In this document: positions 45,499-57,039 of the stretch, one piece after another
Layout of the letters: each line of letters begins with the position of its first letter
Numbering within the stretch: the first letter of the stretch is position 1
Assembly (NCBI GenBank): GCA_032622095.1
Contig: CP136062.1
Coordinates: 197,541,887-197,605,886, forward strand
DNA: 64,000 bases
Direction of reading: 5' to 3'
DNA from: Siphonodentalium dalli
Taxonomy: Eukaryota; Mollusca; Scaphopoda; Gadilida; Siphonodentaliidae
Made by a program: the position numbers and the translations under genes
Notes under the pieces: generated by a model
Databases searched by the model: none
What the model was told of the DNA's origin: nothing
The model's input: the letters and a program-made list of their open reading frames with translations, nothing else

Positions 45499-46881
45499 AT
45501 GGGAGTCCAAATTCACATTTAATAATGAATTGTGCTTAAGTGCAATCGATTGCGCTTAAGCGAATCAATTGCGCTTAAGCGAAAATAATTATGCTTAAGC
45601 ACAATCAATTGCGCTTAAGCGCAATCAATTGCGCTTAAGCGCAATTAATTGTGCTTAAGCGCAATTCATGGTTATATGTAACAAAACACCCCTGGTGAAT
45701 AAATAGGTTTCTCCATAACTTAGCATTAACTCCTATTGACATGTGCTCTTGGTTTCATTGGTTTGGATGGGTAGGAAGCTGGCCCAACTTCTTTATCAAA
45801 ATGGCTGACTCGCAATAGTATCACCTTCTGTTTTAGTTGGAGCGACTCGTGATAGCATTATATTATCTTCGGTATATATTAGTTGGGGCTACTTGCAATA
45901 GCATTACTTTCTGTATTAGTCGGGGCGACATTGATTTTCTTCAATTTTCGACTATACAGGCACACCATATGAGGGAAGCAAGCCCACGGTGACACCACAT
46001 TCACACTATATGATCATGGAAATACTATAGATTTGTGCAAGAGATGCTGATTTAATAAGAAAAACTAAAGCTCCAGGACTGAGACACCAAAGCTCCAGTA
46101 ATTACACACCATTTTTTGGACAGTGATGCTGATAATATGAAAATAGGTTTTTTTTCCCCCGATTTAAGTCAATAAGTAAACAATACAGTAATGCTCTAAT
46201 TAATCGACTTCTTAACCACAGCAGAATTATGGATAACTTTTCAGGTTTTAGGCGGAAATATGGCTTGTTGCCATTCATCGGAAAGCTCTCGAGAGCTTTT
46301 CGATGAATGGCAACAAGCCATATTTCCGACTAAATCCTGAAAAATTACCCATAATTCTGCTGTGGTTAAGAAGTCGATTAATTAGAGCATTACTGTATGA
46401 GGTAAGAAAGCCCTCATGCATTGACACCGCATGCATGTATAGGATATTACCATAGTAAAGGCTAAAATCTGTGCAAAAATACATTAAAAACATCACACAA
46501 AAAATTACTAGAGTTCCGGGAAGGCGACATCAATTCTTTGGATAGAGGGATGCTGATAATATGTAATTAGGGATTCTCCTTGTTGAACACATACACACAG
46601 TTGACTGTTGAGTACAGGTCAAAATTAGCCCAATGCTCATCTTGTGTTGCTAGGTGATACACCAGGTCATGCTAATAGTTTATGGGTAGGTTAGATAGTA
46701 GTTACAATTACGCTTAAGCGCAATTGATTGCGCTTAAGCGCAATTAATTGCACTTAAGCGTAATTAATTACGCTTAAGCGTAAATGCCCTATTTGCGCTT
46801 AAGCACAATATGTGGTATTTGCGCTTAAGCGCAATCAATTGCGCTTAAGCGCAATTCATTATTAAATGTGAATTTGGCCAT
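45499..46881 (-). mobile_element. Foldback-like element F1
   Basis: Inverted ends: ATGGGAGTCCAAATTCACAT at the left and the complement of ATGGCCAAATTCACATTTAA at the right. Just inside each end is an array of a 20-bp unit, GCGCTTAAGCGCAATCAATT with variants (45535-45666 and 46705-46860). The flanks ACACCCCT (45491-45498) and ACACCCCA (46882-46889) look like an 8-bp target duplication. The interior has two copies of a roughly 200-bp block (about 45960-46175 and 46400-46620) that recur inverted in F2. It encodes no protein. Ends made of short direct repeats recall Drosophila foldback elements in structure only. Confidence 0.75.
46185..46397. mobile_element. Loopless 213-bp palindrome, mariner-like MITE
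   Basis: Arms 46185-46290 and 46291-46397 are inverted copies with only a few mismatches and no spacer (centre CTCTCGAGAG). The outer ends read TACAGTAATGCTCTAATTAA. A TA outside CAGT is the Tc1/mariner target pattern. It lies inside foldback element F1 between its two internal blocks. The transcript would form a long hairpin. Confidence 0.85.
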
Positions 46882-46904
46882 ACACCCCACAATTAATTCA
46901 ATAA

Positions 46905-49345
46905 TTGAAAACTCATGTGTATTCACTTTGAGTTATTTATTCAGTTTTAGCTATACCCATAATGGTCAATTCTAAGAAGAAAGCATGCAGCTGAGGATAA
47001 CATATACCAATATAACACAGTTTTATGAAAGGCATTTTTCACATTTATTATTTATTTGTGCTTAAGTGCAAATATTTGCGGTTAAGCGCAAATCATATGC
47101 GCTTAAGCGCAATTATGTGTCTATCAATTTATTTGCACTTAAGCGTATATCATTTGCGCTTGAGCGCAATTACCTAACACTCCCTTACATCCCTCTGATT
47201 GTGAATGATCAAGTCCATCTCATAGAATATTGTCATGGGCCCATAGTAGTTGCCCCATATACAGACTCAAAAGTTGAAGAAAAAACATTATTTCCATATG
47301 CATATCAGCAACTCTGTCCCTGGTGTTCCAAGAAATGGTGCCTCACTCCCAGAGCTCTAGTCTATTTTATTAAAGGGAAATCCCCTGCACAGATATATAC
47401 CATTTTCATGGCCATAAATAGGTAATTAGTGGTTACTGGTGGCTTGCTTCCCTCATATGGTGTACATGTTGACTTGGAAAAGAGGGAACCCCTATTTTCA
47501 TATTAGCAGCATCCCTGTCCCCAAGAATTTGTGTCCCCATCCCAGATATCTAGTATATGTTATAAAAGAGACAAATCCTGTACAGATCTATATACCATTG
47601 CCATGGTGATAAAAGGGATCTTGGGGTTACTGGGGGATTGCTTCCCTCATATGGTGGGTCTATATAGACTTTAGTGATGTGTTTAGATCTGTGCCATTTC
47701 AAATTAATTCAGGGGGGATCAATGCATATTAATTTTTATTTGCACTTAAGCGCAAATGATTTACGCTTAAAGATAGAGGTTATTTGCGCTTAATATATAA
47801 TAAATGTGAAAAGGGCCTCCCATACAGTTGAGGCCTACATGTATTTGTGAAGGAAAGAATTTTTTTAATATTGATGAGGTGTGGTAATTATTTACTTTTC
47901 CCAAGGACAAACATAACATTTGAAGAAATTGGAGACATGAAATGAATTAAACAGTCTTCGAAATGATTTAAATTGTTGAGCGAAATGTCCATTCAATGAA
48001 AAATGCCTGAGTTACCACCTTCAGATATCAAATTATAGGATAGGGATGCTGTCAAATATAATTTTGTTGTAATCTATTCAGTTTTAGACACAGTGAAGGG
48101 AAATCGCAAGTCCATGTGGCTAATTTCACTCAATATTACCAATGAAAGGGTAATTATAAGAAGAAATCATGTATCTGATGATAGAGTTTACCAAATAGCA
48201 ACACAGATAAGGCCTATTTGTGAAGGCAATGGTGTTTTAATGTTGCTGACTATTTTCAGGGACAAACACAACATTTGAGAGACTTGGAGACATGCAATGA
48301 ATTCAATGTGCATAGAAATTATTTAAGTTGTGGAATGAAAATTGCCAGAGTTACCACTTTTAAATATAAAATTTTAGGTTATGGCCGGATGCTGTAAAAT
48401 ATAAAATTTTAGTAATTTATTCAGTTTTAGACACACTGAATGGAAATCGCAAGTCCACGTGGCTACAAATTCACTCAAATACCACTTACAGATATGAATT
48501 TAAAGGAAAGCCACACTGTGAAATATTTTCTTTGAGTTATTTATTCAGTTTTAGCCACACCAATGTAGAAAAGCAAATCAACATAACATAATGAATTCAA
48601 TATTAACCCATAAACAGCCATAATGGGCAATTCTGAGAAGGAAGCTTGCATCTGATGATAAAATACATGTATACCAATGTAACACAGTTGAGGCCTATTT
48701 GTGAAGGCAATGGTGTTTTAATATTGGTGAGGTGGTAACAATTGACTATTTTCAGTGACAAACAAAACAGTTCAGATAATTGGAGACATGCAATGCATAC
48801 AATATGCATAGAAATTATTTAAATTTAAATTTAAAATTCTAATGAAAAGTGCAAGAGTGAACGCTTTTAAATATAAAATGTTAGGATAGGGATGCTGTAA
48901 ACTATAAAATTTTAGTAATTTATTCAGTTTCAGACAAACTAAATGGAAATCGCAAGTCCACGTGGCTAAAAATTTACTCAATATTACCCATGAAAGGGTA
49001 ATTATAAGAAGAAAACATGTCTCTGATGATAAAATTTATTAAATACCAACACAGGTGAGACCCATTTGTGAAAAGTCTTGGTGTTCTAATGTTAGTGAGA
49101 TGGTAATTACATGTACATGTATTGACTATTTTCAGTGACAAACAAAAAAGTTCAGATAATTGGAGACATACAATGCATTCAATGTGCATAGAAGTTATTT
49201 AAGTTGTTGGATGAAATGTTCCTCTTATGAAAACTTGAAAAGTGCAAGAGTTTAAAACCGCTTTTAAATGTCAAATTATAGGATAGAAATGCTGTGAAAT
49301 ATAAAATGTTAGTTCTTTATTCAGTTTTAGACACACCAATGAAGA
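46905..49345. repeat. Degenerate tandem array, period about 340-400 bp
   Basis: TTATTCAGTTTTAG anchors at about 46938, 48077, 48419, 48543, 48920 and 49319. Each is followed by variants of GGAAATCGCAAGTCCA-GTGG, ATTATAAGAAGAAA-CATG, GAGGCCTATTTGTGAAGG, GTGTTTTAAT and GGAGACATGCAATG. One unit is shortened (48419 to 48543). Foldback element F2 interrupts the first unit. Open frames here are short and repeat-derived. Confidence 0.8.
47025..47823 (+). mobile_element. Foldback-like element F2
   Basis: Ends ATGAAAGGCATTTTTCACAT and the complement of ATGGGAGGCCCTTTTCACAT. Arrays of TTTGCGCTTAAGCGCAAAT-like units lie inside both ends (47056-47170, 47740-47800). The interior has two tandem blocks of about 210 bp, each with GCTTGCTTCCCTCATATGGT or a close variant (47450, 47640). 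Flanks are ACAGTTTT (47017-47024) and ACAGTTGA (47824-47831), a partly matching 8-bp duplication. The joined flanks restore the AACACAGTTGAGGCCTA text of the tandem array, so the insertion point is well defined. Orientation is opposite to F1. Confidence 0.78.
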
Positions 49346-49429
49346 AAAAGCAACTAAAATATTATTAGCATTATTAAATTATTATTCAATATCACCCAAA
49401 TATGGACCAGACCAATCTCATATCTGCAC

Positions 49430-49780
49430 CCCTCCCTTTGGGTTGGAATTTCCAGCTGGTACCACAAACTTGCCAATTGTTGGACATTTCCAAACCTGAC
49501 ATCCCCCCTAAAGTTACCAAAAGTAGAAAAACTATGCTACTATTGGTCTAAAAACAACAGATATCCCACCAATTACTTGGAAAATCAAACAATGAGAACA
49601 ATTTCAATACATGTACTGGTATATCAGAAGTGTAGAAATATATATATATATATGTATAGAAGTATATGTGGTGTAAAATTTACAGCTAATGTCGCAGACA
49701 TAACATGGGCAATAATTGAAAAATTTGACCATTTTGACAAAAGTTGTTTGGGGGGGGGGGGGGGTTGCTGGGTTAGACAC
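49430..49780. repeat. Single copy of the TTGGAA-TTTCCAA repeat
   Basis: GGGTTGGAATTTCCAGCTGG, the GACATTTCCAAACCTGACAT text and a G15 run (49750-49764) correspond to the tandem units at 26035-26665. Confidence 0.6.
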
Positions 49781-50059
49781 CAAATCCCTGTCCCCACCTT
49801 CCGCTTCCATTGTAGTGGTCTTAGTATAATTTCTACATTTGGAGCTAAATAATTAATTGTTTGCAGTTCTCATTACTTCAAATATTTATTGGTGAACAAA
49901 TCATAATTTAATTATATCTGTTAATTACATGTGAAATATAAATTTTATATAGTTATGTGTTACACATTCAAATATTAAAGCTGAAATGCTACATGTATTC
50001 ATGTTATATACATGTAACTGTTAGTATGGCGTTCTTCAGTTATGTCTCAAGTTCTCAAC

Positions 50060-50197
50060 ATAATATGCGGCACGTTTAATTTTCGTTCCGTCCAGTGTTC
50101 CGTCTCAGGTTTTGGACTTACGCCGCCATTTTAAATTTTGTCAGAGAGAATCGTCGATAAAAAAAGAGCTGCATATTTTAATTAATATGAGGTAAGT
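50060..50197 (+). promoter_or_regulatory. Candidate promoter and first exon with splice donor
   Basis: A locally CpG-richer stretch includes CGCCGCCATTTTAAA, which resembles the YY1-type initiator element of animal promoters. About 70 bp later comes ATGAG (50187-50191) immediately followed by GTAAGT, a consensus splice donor. So translation could start two bases before the end of codon 2 in exon 1. The TSS and transcription are not shown by sequence alone. Confidence 0.4.
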
Positions 50198-50923
50198 AAA
50201 TTCTTATTACGCTATTGCGATGTTTCCTCAGTATTTAGAAGTCTGTTATTTATGATATACTTAATTGAAGTATGATTAAAAATGCATCATTTCTCTGTTT
50301 TCGGCTATTGGAAAATTTGGTAAGTTTGGGTTGAGTCAATTTTTTTCTCGTAAGTTTTCGAATGTGTGATATCAGTGCAGTGGAAAATGATAAATTTTCA
50401 TGTCACAATAATAACTTCCCATGGATTATGATTATAACGCATTTATTAATCATATATCCAACTATCCTTTCACTTTTTTTCAAATTTTTTTTAATGAATT
50501 AAAATCTTGCCTAATTTCGATGCAAATGAAAAAAAAAATAGAAATTAAATCACCCTGTAAATATTGCAGTGTGCACATGATCCTTCAAGTTATACTTATA
50601 GATAAACTGGTCCAGGTACTAGTACTTCGTCGTCAAGTAAATTTTGGGCTGAAGTTTGTTTTAAAGTGCCGCCAACCTCCCCCAAGCCCACCCACCCTAC
50701 AAGTGTTTTGTCCTATGCTATAGTGTTGGTCTCTCGTGCTATCGGACCAGGGATCGCAACCTGGTCAGGGTATTCTGAAAAAAAATCAGAACTCTGTCAG
50801 ATACCAAGTTTGTCAGGCTGAAAAAGAATATGTTCACTGTAAATAGCATACCGGTACATGTAGTCAGCTACAACTCTGCAGCGATAAAATTATTATAAAC
50901 GGTTGCCAAATTACCTGTAACAT

Positions 50924-51308
50924 ACCCTGCTGGACAAAACAAGTGTCCATTGGCACCGTGGTGTATTTGCCGTTCTGTCGCGATGTCATAGTTTGTAGCT
51001 GCAGTTGAGCACCACGGCCGAGCGGCAAGTACACCGCAGCCGAACGACAAGTACATATGTACACCATGGTCGAAAAGCAACTACAACGGGGCCGAATGGC
51101 ATGTACACCGTGGTTACATTTCTGGTTTGTATTGTCATTTTTCAGTTTAATGAATGTACACCGCGGCAACTACAATGTAGTACACCATAGCCCAATGGCA
51201 AATACACCGCAGACCAACTGTAGTTAGCCAGTGGAGCCGCGGTGTAGTTGAATTTTGGCCGCAGTGGCAATGTTAACCGCAAGTGTACTCTTGTTTTGCC
51301 CAGCAGGT
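50924..51308. mobile_element. Short inverted-end element with TACACCG repeats
   Basis: ACCCTGCTGGACAAAACAAG at 50924 is matched by the complement of CTGCTGGGCAAAACAAG ending at about 51308. The interior is rich in GTACACCGCGG and GGCCGAACGGCAAG variants in both orientations. Probably a MITE. Frames read from it are repeat artefacts. Confidence 0.55.
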
Positions 51309-52072
51309 GGTCCAAGTCTTCTTGTTCTAAGCTAAGATATTGGTATGGCGAGATGCTGGTGTTTAGTCCAAGCCCGCTCAAATAAAACCTCAATTATATT
51401 CAGTGGTGAATTGAAAGCGGTAATATAATGTGAAAAGAGACATTTGCCGCAATGTTTACAATTTTCTAAAAGTATGCGAACTCAGTTGACCTCGCGAACT
51501 GCGTTCGGCATTTTCCGGTGAAAATATTCCGTAGATTTTCGATCAACCACGCACGATGAATTCTCCATTGTAATCGTAATTATACGTGTCAATAAATAAA
51601 TACATAGATTATGTAAATATTGAAGATATAAATGTAATACATTAAATAAATTACGGGAATTTCAACAATCTGACAGTTTAAAACAGTGTAAACACAACAA
51701 GCGTTAGAATAATACGGGGGCTGCCATTTTGTTTGTATATAAATTCGTCTCGCCCAAAACAAACTCCGGACAATGCCGAGGTTCTTCGTGACAATCAACC
51801 GGAATATATGCGTAATTTATCATGAAAGTTAGATTATTATACACCATTATGACCATAAGATGTCACTCTTTCCGATGTATATAGCATCATGTATTGATTT
51901 GTTAGGTAAATTGAGGTAAAATATACCACGAATTCCCGCCACAGATCCTGGGCATAAGTCGTGTCATAGGAATGCTATGCAGGCGGGCTTGGACTAAACA
52001 CCAGCATCTCGCCATACCAATATCTTAGCTGGTTTTAGTACAAGAGGACTTGGGACTACCCAGCAGGGTGGT
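51301..52072. repeat. Inverted repeat pair, arms about 85 bp
   Basis: 51301-51380 and 51979-52072 are inverted copies sharing TTGGACTAAACACCAGCATC and TCGCCATACCAATATCTTAG. Between them lies a unique 600-bp stretch with a GCTGCCATTTTG motif followed by TATATAAATT (51720-51745), possibly a second promoter-like site. Confidence 0.6.
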
Positions 52073-52254
52073 TTAAAATAGTGCTGGGGGGTTTCCCGAT
52101 TAATCAACAATACCCAGTTAAAAAATTTCAATATCATCAGTAATATCGTCTAAACTAAAATAATCGTATATCGTCGTCAATCAGTGGGTGCCCGCCCATC
52201 ATAAACGTCTACAAAGAAATACTTGTAATTTAACTCAAGTCAAGTCAACTCGAG

Positions 52255-52505
52255 TTAATTAAGTTTTAAAATATCAGCGTAACATCCACATGTGCAATCA
52301 AAACACACATAATAGAAAACAGGGTTAAATCGGGAAGGAGGCTCAGGGAGCATTGGGCTTGAATCAAGTAAGTACGGTCCACATTCTGTGACCTGTGTGT
52401 TGATTGAGAATTGAGAATACAGTTCATTCTGTACAGAATCATCGTTCAATACTAATTCCCGTGTCTTGATTTTTTCAATTATATTAAACAACATCCAGAA
52501 CGACT
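52255..52505 (-). CDS. Possible last exon, unrecognised
   Basis: On the minus strand TAATTTTGTCAG is followed by an open frame with FNIIEKIKTRELVLNDDSVQ, FSINTQVTECGPYLLDSSPM and a Cys-rich end (YYVCFDCTCGCYADILKLN) before the stop. Codon use and the acceptor look plausible for a terminal exon, but no domain is recognised and no partner exon was found. Confidence 0.3.
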
Positions 52506-52541
52506 GACAAAATTACATGTAGGGAAGGGAACCCATATATA

Positions 52542-52555
52542 CCCCCCCCCCCCCC
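52542..52555. repeat. Poly-C run (14)
   Basis: One of nine G or C homopolymer runs of 11 or more bases in the window. Confidence 0.9.
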
Positions 52556-52987
52556 TTTCGCGCACAATATTACACAAACCATCCAACTTCCCTGCGTAAT
52601 ATTAATTACAAGAGAATGCACCGAAATGAATCGATGGCTGATCAGGTGATATATCAATTGTCAGTTATGCCACGCCTCTTCCTTCAGCACGATGATCCAC
52701 ATGCACCGTCAATCTTAATAATAAATGGGCCAAGTTACTGCCCTCTTATCGTCGAGAAGAAATCATTCACTGCGATTCCACGTTAAAACAAATTAATTGA
52801 ATTAGAGCTTCAAACCATGCTTGACCTAATTCCAAAAGTCATGTACGTTTGGACTTCGCTAAAAGATTGAACCTCATTGTAAATTTGTCTTGACGGTAAT
52901 AAACCACATATTTCCATTTGTCAAGCGATGCAATGTCATCGGGAATAACATATATATTTACTCAACATAGTTGATTTACCAAGGCGT

Positions 52988-53105
52988 AGGGTTCGCTATC
53001 CCGAAGGTTCATTATTACGAAGGTTTGCTTTTCCGAAGGTTCCCTATTCTGGAGGTTCATTATTCTGAAGGTTTGCTAATCCAAAGGTTCCGCTATTCTG
53101 AAGGC
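52988..53105. repeat. GGTTCGCTATTCCGAA minisatellite, third locus
   Basis: About seven degenerate 16-bp units, matching 41945-42000 and 42425-42560. Confidence 0.8.
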
Positions 53106-54570
53106 GTACGGTATTTAACAAGAAATGAATCAAAATTAAAATTTGCATGAATCCAATTTGTGATCTCGGGAAGTTAAAAACACATTATTGTAAGGACGGT
53201 ATCGCCTCTCTTGGGAGTTGGGCTATGTATATACACGATAGCGTCATGCGGTTGGATACAAAGTATAACTTCTGTATCTTCTGACCCAAAAAAATAGGTG
53301 TGTTTCCGGTATTTCGGTTTCTGCATGCCGACCCTAAACCTTTTTCCGACTAAATATATTTTCCCCGTACCAAAATCAAAACATAAAAGTGAAACGCAAA
53401 TAAAGCGACGTTTCATATAAACAAGGTGAAGTCGCATGCGACTTGCAGTGATACCATATAATTTACAATCAATACTGAATTACGACTTTTGAACAGTTAA
53501 AGACAAAGCCGTGGCATCGGGGGCCTTTCTTTGATCCAGGATGAAAGGAAATCTCGCCGAGAAAGTGACACCAAGTAATCATAAATCATGTTCACTCAAC
53601 CAGTTACGATGTCGCAAAGTCTGTGAGAGCTACCGAAACCGTGATCAACAAAAATAATTGCATGCGCCAGCTCAAAATTGTATATCATTGAAAGTTATAG
53701 ATGCAAGCTAAATTTTATTGACCAATTCGTCGGGACAATGAAGTTAGAGTAATTACAGTTCAACGTACAGAATAAAATGCAGAGATTCGAAACACTCAAC
53801 ATCACGGCATGATTGTGATTGACACACAGTAAGTTACCGGTACATCAAAAAAAGCACATGCATGTCTCCAGATACCATGGGGTTCACGATGGGTGAAAAG
53901 CATTTAACACTTAAAATAGCTCATACTTATTTGCAAATGGGTCCACTGTGTCTGTCGCGGTATAACTATGTTCGAACCACAGTAAAATAATGCGACGATA
54001 TTGCAACAGAACATTGTAAATTCTCAAACAATTGACCGACATATTGCGCTTGGAAACTTTAAAGATTTGATGTTGGTACGTCAACAGTCACTGAGCATGT
54101 GTGCGTCCGTGGTTATTGTTGGCGGCATTGTATGATCTCTTACAACATTCAGAGATCGCATGTATTCGCTGTACTCGGCAGTTCAGGGTACAAATTATTT
54201 TCACATAATCTTATCTAAATACTAAACACGATTCGGATGAAACGCATGCGTGTTTGGCATTGGAAAGGGAAAACACATGCCTCTATATATTAATTAGTTT
54301 GATAATTACGCACAAATCTGAGTAACGACAATGAAACAAACTAAATTGGAAGTGTTTGTTGCAAAAAAAAACATACTGAATTCCAAGCTGATTTCATTTT
54401 TTGTTTGTCCGTTCGTTTGTTTGATACACCCAGTCGCTCTAAAGACAATCAGTCACACATTTTGGCATTTGGCTCACACTATTGTGTATTTACAGTTTAC
54501 AGAGATTGTCGACGAACGCCATTTGTTTGCAGTCACGCATCGCCCCCGTCATTAACCTCGTTAAAAAAAA
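53106..54570. other. No gene recognised
   Basis: AT-rich, unique-looking sequence. Frames of 60-90 codons exist on both strands without motif or splice support. Confidence 0.4.
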
Positions 54571-54574
54571 CTCT

Positions 54575-54745
54575 ACCACGTTGCGGTAATGTCACCGCGT
54601 TTAACGCGGTGCATTACCGCATTGGTACCGCGGTATCATACTGTATTGCAACCGCGTATCTGCGATATCGCACGGTGTCATACCGCGGTGCTAACGCAAC
54701 TATACGCGGTACTAACGCATGTACACCTCGTTAAAACAGGTCGCT
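54575..54745. repeat. CG-rich cluster of short ACCGCGGT/TAACGC repeats
   Basis: Degenerate 8-12 bp motifs (ACCGCGGTAT, GTACTAACGC, TTACCGC) are packed in 150 bp. CCTCGTTAAAA lies at both edges (54557 and 54725). Sharply more CpG-rich than its surroundings. Confidence 0.6.
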
Positions 54746-55059
54746 TAATGTGAGCAGTGCTGTACATGTACATACTGGGCTATAACATCCTGGTGATGTC
54801 TGTCTTTATGTGCTTAATTTTAACTAAACATATTGACCTACATGTACCGGTACATGTTTAGCTTTTTATGTAGTTTTGAAAATAAAATCATTTTGCTCAC
54901 TATCATGCCATTGAATCTGTTACCATTATGGCATATGAAAAACAAACAACCATGTATTAGTATTTGGGACTCATCCCCTGACAGCTATGACAGAGGTCAC
55001 CATACCTGTGTACATGTATACCGGTATGTACAGGCCACATTGATTCTTCATTATATTAA

Positions 55060-55539
55060 AGATATGTGCGGTGTTGGCATTGGATATGCTGTTAAAATAT
55101 TCAGCTCCGTCAAAAACTGGCATTAACAGAAAGAATAGCAAAATATAGACAGAGTTTGTTCTTATACCAATCAGAAATATGGCATAAACAGTCTGTTATT
55201 GTCAAATGTTTTTCCTTTGTTTTGTCAACATAAGCAAAAACATTACAGTACCTGGCTTTTCTTTAGATCCGGATATGGAACCAATAAAGAGCGTTTATGT
55301 AATTTGTGTGTGATTAACCAATAGAATTGCACTGTGTTATGTAAACAGAAGCAAAACTTCTGTAACACGAGAAGGCTCTTCTTTACGTACACCATCGTAT
55401 GTCTTGACGACAATATACTACTTATGCACTGATTATGTTTGACATATGAACAAAACAATATATATTTTATTAATCCTTCCGTTGATGGTGATTTGAACAA
55501 ATACATATATGAATATTTCTACGAACACCGTCCGTGTCT
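55060..55539. mobile_element. TTAA-flanked MITE, family K, copy 3
   Basis: TTAA at 55056-55059 and 55540-55543; ends AGATATGTGCGGTGTT and, complemented, AGACACGGACGGTGTT. The interior matches the 21159 copy (AATAAAGAGCGTT, TTTGTGTGTGATTAACC). Confidence 0.7.
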
Positions 55540-55569
55540 TTAAAGTCCAATCTATTAATTATATCCCCT

Positions 55570-56120
55570 GTGCAACGAAGTTGTGGGGGTATACTGGAAT
55601 CTGTCCGTGGACACAAATATCTCAGTCGTTTTTTCAATTGTCTTCAGTGAAACTTGGCATACATGTAGACATCAACCAACATGGGAATCTGTGCACCTGC
55701 GATTATGGCACCTGTCAGACTTTTTTGGTGGCGTTATCCCCCTTTTTTGACATAGAAACTTTTCAAAACATGTATAATTTTGTCCTACCGGTATGGTACA
55801 TTGTAAGGTCATTTTTTTCAAAACTTGGCACATATATTTAGTAACATGAGAACCTGTGCACCTGCGATTATGATGTCTGTCAGACTTTTTTTGGTGGAGT
55901 TATTTCCCTTTTTTAACTTTTTTAATTTTTTTTGCAACATGCATATTTTTGTCCGAGCTTTTATTCCGACATTTTTAGGTCAATGTTTCTGAAACTTGGC
56001 ACATATATTTAGTACCATGGGAATTTGTGCATCTGCGATTATGCATCTGTACGACATTTTTTTGGTTCAGTTATTCCCCCTTTTCAACTTAACATTTTTG
56101 CGACATATATAAGTTTATCT
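55570..56120. repeat. Tandem repeat, period 165-170 bp
   Basis: GCACCTGCGATTATG-type anchors at 55693, 55858 and 56028. Each is preceded by AAACTTGGCACATATATTTA or a variant and followed by a TTTTTTTGGTGGAGTTAT-like tract. A further single match, GCACCTGCGATTTTGAG, lies at 63300. Confidence 0.8.
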
Positions 56121-56930
56121 GAGTTTTTATTCCTACATTTTTCCTTCATTAGCAGGGCTTATATATCGGCGAGAATCCAAATCTACCGTAGATTCTCATA
56201 AATATTCTCGCAAATTACCATGGATTCTCGCGAAAATGTATGTTTGGATTCTCGCAAAATCAGATGAAATATATGCCCTTATTAGGTTAGGATTAGTGTT
56301 AGGAGTTAGGGTTGTTCAACTGCAATAGGAATCTCTTATTTTATTATTTTAACTACCGGTAAATGTTTACTGACAAGTGTACCATTTTATTGTTCTAAAA
56401 ACATGGGGGGGGGGGTATCCTTAGTCCCATTGGGTCTGTCACACCTCTAGTTAACGACCCCGCTCAGCACGCAGAGATACCGGTAGCGGTAAACATGTTT
56501 GTGTGATAATGATTAATAGTTCTGATTGCACAATATTATTGAACAATCAGAACTATTAAATTACTGTTAAGAAAATAATGTGAGACCGTTGGTTTGCATA
56601 CCATGGTTTTGTCGACAAAATGTACCATACCACATTAGTTATCGTGGTACATGTGCCCATTTCAGAAAAAACTTGACATCTGAGCTACGTGAAAATGTCA
56701 TTTACATGTACGTGTATCTATTTTATATTTTGGAACTTCTGCATGTAATTTAGAGCAGCGATTCATCGTGATTTCAATGTATTGCGATACGCTTTCACAA
56801 GATCTGTTATTACAGTTCTGATTATAGTAATGTACATGTATGGTATGAATCACACAGTATGACTTTCATGACCACCAATCAATCGCATTCAATTCTTTGT
56901 GTTCTTTGTGTTAAACATTTTGGCTATTCT
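56121..56930. other. No gene; short GATTCTCG repetition
   Basis: GATTCTCGC variants recur four times at 56170-56260, and a G11 run lies at 56405-56415. Otherwise featureless. Confidence 0.45.
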
Positions 56931-56939
56931 TGTTCACAG

Positions 56940-57039
56940 GGAGCCAGATATAAATGGTAAATGTAGCAGATGTATGTTGACGGTCAGAGGTCAGAGAACC
57001 GAGTTCCAGTTGAGAAAATCCTTCTCACAGCAGAAGTAA
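56940..57039 (+). CDS. Candidate internal or second exon of a small gene
   Basis: TTCTTGTTCACAG precedes this segment. Joined to the ATGAG exon end at 50191 it reads on in frame for 32 more codons (REPDINGKCSRCMLTVRGQR, then TEFQLRKSFSQQK) to TAA at 57037-57039. Alternatively the AAGTAAAG at 57035 is a splice donor and the exon ends at 57035. The CxxC is the only motif. The protein is not recognised, and the 6.7-kb intron is inferred. Confidence 0.35.

Noticed and set aside
45535-45666. CRISPR-like array of 20-bp units
   Set aside because: Units are directly adjacent with no unique spacers, and the setting is eukaryotic; they form the ends of a foldback element.
50735-50765. tRNA-like text GGACCAGGGATCGCAACCTG
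   Set aside because: No A box at the right distance and no cloverleaf.
50864-51190. Several frames over 60 codons on both strands
   Set aside because: All fall in the TACACCG-rich inverted-end element and read its short repeats.
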